The position numbers and the translations under genes are program-made. The notes under the pieces were generated by a model. The model did no database searches and was not told the DNA's origin. It saw nothing but the letters and a program-made list of their open reading frames with translations. DNA of 14,827 nt from an uncultured Lachnospiraceae bacterium (GTDB lineage Bacteria; Bacillota; Clostridia; Lachnospirales; Lachnospiraceae): NCBI GenBank assembly GCA_900553305.1, contig USDI01000037.1:1-14827 (forward strand). The letters run 5' to 3'. Shown in pieces: positions 7,643 through 13,412 of the stretch. Positions within the stretch are counted from its first letter, which is position 1. The number at the start of each line of letters is the position of its first letter.

Positions 7643-8341
7643 TTATTTCGTTTCGAACTTGTAGCCGATGCCCCATATGGTCGCGATCCGCCAGTGCTCG
7701 TGATCGTTGATCTTTTCACGCAGACGCTTGATATGTACGTCAACGGTACGGGTATCGCCGATGTATTCATATCCCCAGATCTGGTCAAGAAGCTGCTCAC
7801 GGGTAAATACATGGTTCGGGGAAGAAGCAAGGAAGTACAGAAGCTCCAGTTCCTTCGGTGGCATTTCAATCGTGCGTCCCATATAGATGACGGAGTAGTT
7901 GGTCTGATTGATAATCAGATCCGGATATTCCACACAGCGGATATCCGCTGCCTCCGGTGCGGCAGCAGCCGGTTTGTAGCGGCGCAAAACGGCCTTGACA
8001 CGGGCCACCAGTTCTTTGGAGTCAAAAGGCTTTTCCATATAGTCATCGGCTCCGAGCTCCAGTCCAAGAACCTTATCAAAGATCTCGCCTTTGGCAGAGA
8101 GCATGATGATCGGAATGGATGATTTCGAACGGATTTCACGGCAGACCTGATAACCGTCGATACCCGGAAGCATGAGGTCAAGCAGAATCAGGTTCGGCGC
8201 AAAGCTGTCTGCCAGTGTAAGAGCAGTCTCGCCGTCTCCCGCGATCATGGTTTCAAAGCATTCTTTCGTAAGATAAAGGGAAATCAGCTCTGCGATATTG
8301 TTGTCATCATCTACAATTAAAATTTTCTGTTTAGCAGCCAT
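7643..8341 (-). CDS. OmpR/PhoP-family response regulator
   Basis: A DNA-binding transcription factor activated by phosphorylation from the kinase gene downstream. The receiver domain (1 to ~120) has the acidic pocket in ILIVDDD (D11, D12), phospho-acceptor D55 in LLDLMLPG, switch residue S82 and K104 in the EKPF motif. A linker with an alanine-rich stretch (KPAAAAPEAA) joins it to an OmpR-type winged-helix domain (~130-232) ending in RTVDVHIKRLREKI and the wing IWGIGYKF. The 232 aa length is standard. ATG 8341 has only a distant AGGAAAGG upstream, so translation may be weak or depend on leader folding. A perfect inverted repeat lies in its probable promoter (8364-8396), which could be an autoregulatory site. 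Its target genes cannot be told from the window. Confidence 0.95.
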   Translation of the reverse strand: MAAKQKILIVDDDNNIAELISLYLTKECFETMIAGDGETALTLADSFAPNLILLDLMLPGIDGYQVCREIRSKSSIPIIMLSAKGEIFDKVLGLELGADDYMEKPFDSKELVARVKAVLRRYKPAAAAPEAADIRCVEYPDLIINQTNYSVIYMGRTIEMPPKELELLYFLASSPNHVFTREQLLDQIWGYEYIGDTRTVDVHIKRLREKINDHEHWRIATIWGIGYKFETK

Positions 8342-8363
8342 ATATCATTCTTACCTTTCCTGA

Positions 8364-8396
8364 AATGATTTATCTCATAACCACTGATAAATCATT
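8364..8396 (-). promoter_or_regulatory. Perfect 11-bp inverted repeat overlapping the probable response-regulator promoter
   Basis: The arms AATGATTTATC (8364-8374) and GATAAATCATT (8386-8396) are perfectly complementary around an 11-nt spacer. On the minus strand a possible promoter, TTGAAC (complement of 8407-8412) and TATCAG (complement of 8384-8389) with a 17-bp spacer, places the repeat across the -10. No T-tract follows the stem on the minus strand, so it is not a usual terminator for mutS2. An operator, perhaps for the regulator itself, is the simplest reading; the promoter match is modest. Confidence 0.45.
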
Positions 8397-8432
8397 AAAA
8401 TATGTAGTTCAAATATTTTCGTACTTTTCGCA

Positions 8433-10814
8433 TTACTCCTTAAAGGTGACGATGGTGACACCGGCATCTCCCTCTCCATATTCTCCGAGCCGGTAGCTCT
8501 TCACATATTTAATGCGCTTCAAATGGCTTTGCACGGCACTCCGGAGAGCACCGGTTCCTTTGCCGTGTACAACACGGACGGAAGAGAGGTGTGCAAGGTA
8601 GGCATCGTCCAGATATTTATCAAGCTCGGCAAGGGCTTCGTCCACGGTTTTGCCAAGAAGATTGATTTCAGCGGAAACGTGCATGGACTTGGACATCTTC
8701 ACACTTCCGGTATGGGTTCTCTGTAAAACCGGCTTCTCAGGTTCTGCTTTGGCTTCCCCGTAAGCAAGGTCTTTCACATTTGCCTGGGAGCGCATGATGC
8801 CGCACTGTACGAACAGGTTTCCCTTGTGATCGGGAAGCGTGCTGACGGTTCCGACAAGTCCCATGGAGAGGATTTTCACAGTGTCGCCGATTTTGAGGTC
8901 TTCGACTCTGACCTTTTTTCCGGATTTTGTGGGAGCCGTTTTCAGTGCCAGTTTGTCATTCTTTTTGCCAATTTCGCCACGAAGCTTTTCCCGTTCCTTT
9001 TCCAGTGTCTTCAGAGAAACATTGGGACCGGCTTTCTGGAAAATCCGGATGGTTTCATCGGCGGTCTCCTTGGCATCCTGCAGAATTTCACGCGCCTGTT
9101 CATTGGCTTCACGTAAAATACGGTCCTTTGCCATATCAATTTTTTCATTCTTCTGTTGTAGCTTTTCACGGAGTGCTTTGATTTCTTCCTTATAAGAAGC
9201 AATTTCGCGGCGTTCCTTTTCAATGGTGATCCGGCTTTCCTCAAGATCGGAGAGCAGGTCTTCAAAGCTTTTATCCTGTGTACCGATCTGTGCGGTTGCT
9301 GCTTCGATGATGTGATCCGGAAGCCCAAGCTTTTTGGAAATAGCGAAGGCATTACTTTTTCCGGGAACGCCGATTAACAGACGGTAAGTGGGAGAAAGGG
9401 TATCCACATTAAATTCACAGCAGGCGTTCTCCACAAAATCGGTAGAAAGTGCATAGACCTTAAGCTCACTGTAATGGGTAGTGGCAACCGTGCGGATCCC
9501 GCGCTCATGCAGGTAGTTAAGAACTGCAATTGCAAGGGCGGCGCCTTCGGTCGGGTCGGTTCCGGCACCAAGTTCATCGAACAGGCACAGGGAATCCGCA
9601 TCGGCCTTCTGCAGGATGGAAACAATGCTGGTCATATGTGAGGAGAAGGTACTGAGGCTCTGCTCAATGCTCTGCTCGTCACCAATGTCTGCAAATACTT
9701 CCGTAAAAATAGAAAGCTCGCTACGGTCCAGCGCAGGAATATGAAGGCCGGCCTGTCCCATGAGGGTAAACAGTCCGATGGTTTTTAAGCTTACGGTTTT
9801 ACCGCCGGTATTGGGACCGGTGATGACCAAAAGGTCAAAATCCTTTCCGAGATGGATGTCGATCGGGACCACCTTTTTTACAGGAAGGAGCGGATGCCGT
9901 CCTTTCCGGATCTGGATATAGTGATCGGTATTAAAAATGGGTTTCGTAGCATTTAAGTCAAGTGCAAGGGAAGCCTTGGCAAAAATAAAGTCAAGCTGCG
10001 TCATTAACTGCTGGTTACGGGCCAGCTCTTCGGTATGTTCAGCGCAGAGCATGCTTAAGGAAAAGAGAATGGCTTCGATCTCTTCCTTTTCCTGAATGGA
10101 AAGCTCCTTCAACTGGTTGTTGAGGTTGACGATGGCTTCCGGTTCAATAAAAAAGGTAGAACCGGTCGAGGACTGATCGTGCACCATACCTTTGACCTGT
10201 CCCTTGTACTCCGCTTTGACGGGAATGCAGTAGCGGTCGTTACGCATCGTAATAACGTTGTCCTGCAGGTAGGTCCGGTAGGAACCGTTCACCATGCTGT
10301 TCAACTGGGAGTGAATTTTATCTCCGGTTAAGGCGATGGAACGGCGGATAGATTTCAGCTTCGGACTGGCATCGTCTGCGATTTCCTCTTCGGACAGAAT
10401 ACAGCGGCTGATTTCCCCGGATACTCCGGTAAGTGGTTCCAACGCTGCGAAGTAGGGTGTCAATGAGGTATCGGCATCCTCCTCACGGGCTTTACGTCCA
10501 TAGGATTTGATGCGGGCGGTATTCTGGAGAAGACCTGCGATGCCGAGAAGTTCCGGAATGGAGAGTGCAGAGCCGATCTCCAGACTCTTGATCGCAAACT
10601 GCAGATCCTTGTTGCCTCCGAAGGAAGTGGAACCCTTGGTAAGCAGCATGGAGAGTGCATCACTCGTTTCCTGCTGGGCTTCTTCAATCGCGGATAAATC
10701 TGTGGAGGGAATGAGCTTGCGGCACAGTTCCCGTCCGGGATTGGAGGTTGCTTTGTCTATGAGTAATTGAATAATTTTGTCGTATTCCAGGGTGTGTAAA
10801 ACTTTGGTGTTCAT
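8433..10814 (-). CDS. mutS2: MutS2 family ATPase with Smr domain
   Basis: MutS2 proteins act on DNA recombination intermediates and, in Bacillus, on collided ribosomes (RqcU). At 793 aa the full architecture is present: MutS core and clamp (1 to ~310), ABC-type ATPase with Walker A TGPNTGGKT (~332-340) and Walker B LCLFDELGAGTDPTEG (~410-425), a coiled coil rich in Glu/Lys (~520-620), a small beta-barrel-like segment (GDTVKILSMGLVGTV), and a C-terminal Smr domain (~715-793). The Smr HGKGTG motif is intact, but the LDLR/LDLH motif reads INLLGK: the Asp linked to nuclease activity in some homologues is Asn, and Arg/His is Leu. The N-terminus MNTKVLHTLEYDKI matches the family. The ribosome binding site AAGGAG is 14 nt upstream, rather far, but no other in-frame start exists nearby. 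It is first in a run of same-strand genes. Confidence 0.96.
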   Translation of the reverse strand: MNTKVLHTLEYDKIIQLLIDKATSNPGRELCRKLIPSTDLSAIEEAQQETSDALSMLLTKGSTSFGGNKDLQFAIKSLEIGSALSIPELLGIAGLLQNTARIKSYGRKAREEDADTSLTPYFAALEPLTGVSGEISRCILSEEEIADDASPKLKSIRRSIALTGDKIHSQLNSMVNGSYRTYLQDNVITMRNDRYCIPVKAEYKGQVKGMVHDQSSTGSTFFIEPEAIVNLNNQLKELSIQEKEEIEAILFSLSMLCAEHTEELARNQQLMTQLDFIFAKASLALDLNATKPIFNTDHYIQIRKGRHPLLPVKKVVPIDIHLGKDFDLLVITGPNTGGKTVSLKTIGLFTLMGQAGLHIPALDRSELSIFTEVFADIGDEQSIEQSLSTFSSHMTSIVSILQKADADSLCLFDELGAGTDPTEGAALAIAVLNYLHERGIRTVATTHYSELKVYALSTDFVENACCEFNVDTLSPTYRLLIGVPGKSNAFAISKKLGLPDHIIEAATAQIGTQDKSFEDLLSDLEESRITIEKERREIASYKEEIKALREKLQQKNEKIDMAKDRILREANEQAREILQDAKETADETIRIFQKAGPNVSLKTLEKEREKLRGEIGKKNDKLALKTAPTKSGKKVRVEDLKIGDTVKILSMGLVGTVSTLPDHKGNLFVQCGIMRSQANVKDLAYGEAKAEPEKPVLQRTHTGSVKMSKSMHVSAEINLLGKTVDEALAELDKYLDDAYLAHLSSVRVVHGKGTGALRSAVQSHLKRIKYVKSYRLGEYGEGDAGVTIVTFKE

Positions 10815-10882
10815 AAAATAATGTTTAACTCCTTAATATTGGGTAAGTGCGGTAGTGTTGTGCCATTATGGGTAAAATGGAC

Positions 10883-10921
10883 AAGAATACCACGGATGGT
10901 ATACTTGATTAGAGTATAACA
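10883..10921 (-). promoter_or_regulatory. Extended -10 promoter of mutS2 with a hairpin at the transcript start
   Basis: The minus strand has TGT-TATACT (complement of 10913-10921), an extended -10 element; no convincing -35 is visible. Transcription would begin about 7 nt downstream, roughly 90 nt before the mutS2 ATG. A hairpin, ATACCA-TCCG-TGGTAT (complement of 10886-10901), with AAG/CTT pairing outside a T-T mismatch, begins almost exactly at the predicted 5' end. It could stabilise the mRNA or be an operator. Confidence 0.5.
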
Positions 10922-11000
10922 TATTTGGAGGGGGAATAGATATAAAAATATACATAGTCTATAATAGGTGGGTAATAGTTAGTATTTGAAATACGGGACG

Positions 11001-11175
11001 CTCAGCCAGGAGACATCATCGCAGACACGCGTCGTTTTCTACTCGATCTGCGCGCTGATTAGCCGGCATTCGCATAAACTCGTCCTGCGGACTCAGACAG
11101 TATGCTCGGTGCCGGCAGCTGGCGCAGATCTCCTGACGAAAGCCTTGCGAAAGGTCTGCTTATGATGTCTCATTG
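11001..11175. repeat. GC-rich nested inverted-repeat element (structured RNA or MITE-like)
   Basis: Several nested complementary arms can be read directly: GAGACATCAT (11010-11019) with ATGATGTCTC (11162-11171); GCAGAC (11021-11026) with GTCTGC (11154-11159); GATCTGCGC (11045-11053) with GCGCAGATC (11122-11130); GCCGGCA (11062-11068) with TGCCGGC (11110-11116); GCATA (11072-11076) with TATGC (11101-11105); and apical GTCC-TGC-GGAC (11082-11092). A side hairpin CCTT-GCGA-AAGG (11143-11154) has a GNRA tetraloop when read on the plus strand. By my count 11001-11160 is about 57% G+C, against about 32% in a nearby flank (11221-11280). The outer ends form an imperfect terminal inverted repeat (CAGCCAGGAGACATCAT at the left; the complement of 11162-11179 at the right). 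No target duplication is obvious. The strand is not resolved. Confidence 0.7.
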
Positions 11176-11290
11176 TCTGAACTGGTAGTGGATGTAATTA
11201 CAAATAAAGGCTCTGAATAGTTACCAAATAGAAATATCGGGATTGAAATAATGGGGTACAAGATTATAAGGAATTTGACCCTGCTCATTT

Positions 11291-11311
11291 GCCTTGTTTG
11301 ACAGGCTTTTT
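11291..11311 (+). terminator. Terminator-like hairpin on the plus strand
   Basis: GCC-(T)-TGT-TTG-ACA-GGC forms a 6-bp stem with one bulged T and a 3-nt loop, followed directly by five T residues (11307-11311). It is oriented to end plus-strand transcription, yet no plus-strand gene lies upstream of it here; the only candidate transcript is one crossing the structured element at 11001-11175. The short stem makes this a weak call. Confidence 0.35.
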
Positions 11312-11390
11312 GTGTAATATGACGAAAATACAGTAAATGATTTGTTGCAAAGATGTAATTAAAAGAAAAATTACGAATAGTTGGAGTGTG

Positions 11391-11421
11391 AAAAGACGGT
11401 CAGGTATTTTGCCTAACCGCC
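11391..11421 (-). terminator. Rho-independent terminator of the flagellin gene
   Basis: On the minus strand GGCGGTTAGG, a CAAAATA loop and CCTGACCGTC form a 10-bp stem (two G-U pairs) followed by TTTT. It lies 54 bp after the flagellin stop codon and would end the csrA/flagellin transcript before the structured element. Confidence 0.8.
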
Positions 11422-11474
11422 TTTACTTACAACTCAATTATGCAATTTTACTCATGCAGTGTTATTCATAGAAA

Positions 11475-12947
11475 TTACTGTAATAAGGCAAGTACACCCT
11501 GATTGGACTGGTTAGCCTGAGCCAGCATAGCCTGGCCTGCCTGAGACAGGATATTGTTGTTGGAGTACTTAACCATTTCTGTAGCCATATCAGTATCACG
11601 GATTTGGCTTTCAGCACTTGTGGTGTTCTCAACAACATTGTCGAGGTTGTTAATGGTGTGTTCCAGTCTGTTTTGGACTGCACCAAGAGCGGAACGCTGT
11701 GTGGAAACCTTCTGAATTGCTTCCTTGATGGTTTCGATAGCGCCTTTAGCGTTGGTATCATCTGTGCCATCAACCTTCAAACCGTTAACACCAAGTCCTT
11801 TAGCACTCATAGAATCTAATTTTACAGTAATCTGATTATTGGATGTAGCATCTGCACCTACGTGTAAACTCAGCTTTAAACTGCCTGTAATATCCTGTGT
11901 AGAAGTTACATTTTTGTCATCTAATGTTGTAGCAAGACCAACTGCATCATATACAGTAGGTGCATCTCCTCTTGCAGTAATATTGCCCTGTGCATCAGTT
12001 TGGAAATATTTGTTTAATGCGTTAGCTGCAATACCATTGCCATCCTTATCATAATATTTTGCAGATTCCCCCTTTTTGGTTGCTGCAGTACTAGCTGTTG
12101 CAGTTATTGCAGATGAAGTAACGGATGCTCCATCATCTGCAGCGTTAGCAGCCTTGTCAAATGTGCCTCCAACCGTTACCGTTGCAACTTTAGTTCCGTC
12201 TGCAGTTGTAATATCAAACTTAGTAGGATCGTCTTTAACAGCTGCTACTTTATATACGCCTGCTGCATCGCCATTTAAACTAATAGATGCTGTACTATCT
12301 AGTGGCTTACTATTAACAGTATCATAATGCTTAGTAACCTTTACCGTAATACCAGATTTCTTAATTGCGTTAGCAATCGCATTCTGGTCAGCGGAGGAAG
12401 CATCCTTGTCAAAAGATATACTAAGTGTTGCTTTAGTTGCAGTATCAGCGGTCGTAGGCATTGTTACAGAAGCAGCTGCATCATTTTGGAATTCCGCATA
12501 TGCATAAGAATATTCCTTTGATGCAAATCTATCTCCCTTCAGCAGATATGTCTCGTTGAATTTGGTTGTCTCAGCAACACGATCGATTTCAGTAGTCAGC
12601 TGATCAATTTCATTCTGGATGTAACTTCTGTCATCTTCAGACTGTGTTCCATTAGCTGCCTTAACTGCCAGCTCATTCATTCTCTGAAGCATATCCTGAA
12701 CTTCATTTAAAGCTCCTTCAGCGGTCTGTACTGTGGAAATACCATCCTGTGCATTAGCAGAAGCCTGTGTTAAGCCTCTGATCTGCTTACGCATCTTTTC
12801 ACTGATGGAAAGACCTGCTGCATCATCTGCTGCGCGGTTAATCTTGTAACCGGAAGATAACTTCTCGGTGGACTTTGCCTGTGTCTTGGTTGTTACGCCT
12901 AACATTCTGTTAGAGTTCATTGCTGTTAAATTGTGTTGTACTACCAT
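11475..12947 (-). CDS. fliC: Flagellin
   Basis: The filament subunit of the flagellum, exported unfolded by the flagellar type III system; it has no signal peptide. The N-terminal D0/D1 region (1 to ~140) has VVQHNLTAMNSNRMLG, the KSTEKLSSGYKINRAADDAAG motif and the TLR5-contact segment LQRMNELAVKAANGTQSEDD, with R89, L93 and E113 conserved relative to Salmonella R90, L94 and E114. The C-terminal D1/D0 region (~400-490) has RLEHTINNLDNVVENT and ends SQAGQAMLAQANQSNQGVLALLQ. The ~260 residues between are a variable, Ala/Thr/Asp-rich exposed domain. ATG 12947 is preceded by AGGAGG at ideal spacing and gives the canonical N-terminus; the nine residues in frame upstream would span that site and are not used. 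It lies 150 bp after csrA, has its own probable promoter and strong terminator, and carries probable CsrA sites in the leader. Confidence 0.97.
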   Translation of the reverse strand: MVVQHNLTAMNSNRMLGVTTKTQAKSTEKLSSGYKINRAADDAAGLSISEKMRKQIRGLTQASANAQDGISTVQTAEGALNEVQDMLQRMNELAVKAANGTQSEDDRSYIQNEIDQLTTEIDRVAETTKFNETYLLKGDRFASKEYSYAYAEFQNDAAASVTMPTTADTATKATLSISFDKDASSADQNAIANAIKKSGITVKVTKHYDTVNSKPLDSTASISLNGDAAGVYKVAAVKDDPTKFDITTADGTKVATVTVGGTFDKAANAADDGASVTSSAITATASTAATKKGESAKYYDKDGNGIAANALNKYFQTDAQGNITARGDAPTVYDAVGLATTLDDKNVTSTQDITGSLKLSLHVGADATSNNQITVKLDSMSAKGLGVNGLKVDGTDDTNAKGAIETIKEAIQKVSTQRSALGAVQNRLEHTINNLDNVVENTTSAESQIRDTDMATEMVKYSNNNILSQAGQAMLAQANQSNQGVLALLQ

Positions 12948-12954
12948 AATATTA

Positions 12955-12987
12955 CCTCCTTGTAATACTGGCACAAATCCGTTTGTG
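12955..12987 (-). promoter_or_regulatory. Candidate dual CsrA binding sites in the flagellin leader
   Basis: Upstream on the minus strand is a perfect hairpin CACAAA-CGGA-TTTGTG (complement of 12972-12987) presenting GGA in its loop. Downstream, the Shine-Dalgarno itself reads ACAAGGAGGT (complement of 12954-12963), close to the CsrA consensus ACARGGAUGU. The two GGA triplets (12978-12980 and 12957-12959) are separated by exactly 18 nt. The layout matches the two-site hag leader of B. subtilis, where CsrA blocks ribosome binding. Binding itself is inferred. Confidence 0.65.
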
Positions 12988-13020
12988 TCAGTTGCTTTGT
13001 GAATAGTTTCTTTTTGTTAC

Positions 13021-13049
13021 TTTATAGTAACCGGAAACCCGAACTTCAA
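13021..13049 (-). promoter_or_regulatory. Probable sigma-A promoter of flagellin, -10 inside an inverted repeat
   Basis: The minus strand has TTGAAG (complement of 13044-13049), a 17-bp spacer and TATAAA (complement of 13021-13026), placing the start near 13014 and giving a leader of about 67 nt. The -10 lies in a perfect inverted repeat GTTACT-TTAT-AGTAAC (13016-13031), a possible operator. I looked for a sigma-28 promoter (TAAA-N15-GCCGATAA), usual for flagellins, and did not find a good one. Confidence 0.45.
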
Positions 13050-13085
13050 AGACGGGCCCTGACTTGTGATATTCAAAGCTTCCGG
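13031..13085 (-). other. Structured csrA-flagellin spacer
   Basis: CCGGAA (13031-13036) pairs with TTCCGG (13080-13085), enclosing a second short pairing of CCCG (13038-13041) with CGGG (13053-13056). In a read-through transcript from csrA this would form a branched stem just upstream of the flagellin start region. No T-tract follows on the minus strand, so it does not look like an intrinsic terminator; an RNA processing or stability element is possible. Confidence 0.4.
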
Positions 13086-13097
13086 CTATTACCGATG

Positions 13098-13373
13098 TTA
13101 CTGATCCAGGTTGCCGTGAGCGATTACGACTCTGGACTTTTTCTTCTTTAAATACCTGGGATCCGTTTCGGGTTCTGCATAGTATTTAGGAAGACTTGCT
13201 TTTTCTTCCGGATCGGTGATCTGTTTCTCCAATGTGGAGCTTCGTACGATGTTTATCTCTTTGGGAGCATCCACCATAATTCGCAGATGATTCTTCGTTC
13301 CTCCAAGGAATACGACCTTAATGTTGTCACCGATCATCAGATACTCTTCTGTGCTTACCGTTAGTCTTAACAT
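13098..13373 (-). CDS. csrA: Divergent CsrA-like RNA-binding translational regulator
   Basis: CsrA dimers bind GGA motifs in mRNA leaders and usually block translation; in Gram-positive bacteria flagellin is the classic target. The fold is recognisable in the first ~50 residues: MLRLT, LMIGDNIKVVFLGG, LRIMVDAPKEINIVR, with R31, the APK turn and R44 conserved. Two things are odd. Residues 6-7, Arg-Arg or Arg-Lys in E. coli and B. subtilis, are Val-Ser, in the strand that contacts RNA. The protein also continues for about 40 residues beyond the core with a basic patch (YLKKKKSRVV), giving 91 aa instead of 61-75. ATG 13373 has AGGAGG at ideal spacing, and that site lies in a hairpin with a GGA loop, suggesting autoregulation. 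Flagellin follows after 150 bp. No fliW, the usual antagonist, is in the window. Confidence 0.88.
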   Translation of the reverse strand: MLRLTVSTEEYLMIGDNIKVVFLGGTKNHLRIMVDAPKEINIVRSSTLEKQITDPEEKASLPKYYAEPETDPRYLKKKKSRVVIAHGNLDQ

Positions 13374-13374
13374 A

Positions 13375-13412
13375 GAAACCTCCTGTTTCCTCTGAGCCTC
13401 CTGGCTGTTTCC
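13375..13412 (-). promoter_or_regulatory. csrA leader with four GGA motifs, two in hairpin loops
   Basis: On the minus strand the 40 nt before the csrA start contain GGA at 13410-13412, 13399-13401, 13388-13390 and 13381-13383. Two are displayed in loops: AGCC-AGGA-GGCT (complement of 13395-13406) and GAAAC-AGGAG-GTTTC (complement of 13375-13389), the latter holding the Shine-Dalgarno. The sequence is an imperfect tandem repeat of AGGAAACAG plus AGGAGG. This is what a CsrA autoregulated leader would look like; binding is inferred. Confidence 0.55.

Larger units (their letters stand above)
10815..11474. other. 660-bp intergenic region between flagellin and mutS2
   Basis: No convincing protein gene is present on either strand. 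From left to right it holds the mutS2 leader and promoter, an AT-rich stretch with an isolated TATAAT on the plus strand (10960-10965, no -35 partner), the small palindrome GTATTT-G-AAATAC (10982-10994), the GC-rich structured element at 11001-11175, an AT-rich stretch with a plus-strand terminator-like hairpin (11291-11311), and the flagellin terminator (11391-11421). The segments between these show nothing I can name. Confidence 0.7.

Noticed and set aside
8826..9195. Overlapping plus-strand ORFs antisense to the mutS2 coiled-coil region
   Set aside because: They are shadows of the Glu/Lys-rich heptads on the other strand (giving Phe/Ser-rich products) and have no start signals.
11134..11153. 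Hammerhead ribozyme-like core: CTGACGA followed nearby by GAAA in the structured element
   Set aside because: The intervening sequence cannot form a proper stem II, and the two flanks (GCAGATC and GGTCTGC) pair with each other, which is not the hammerhead topology. Coincidental match.
11604..12521. Several plus-strand ORFs antisense to flagellin
   Set aside because: They are frame shadows of an Ala/Thr/Val-rich coding region, with no ribosome binding sites and low-complexity products.
12948..12974. Longer flagellin N-terminus starting at 12974
   Set aside because: These codons span the AGGAGG ribosome binding site of the canonical start at 12947, and flagellins begin MxVQHN or similar.
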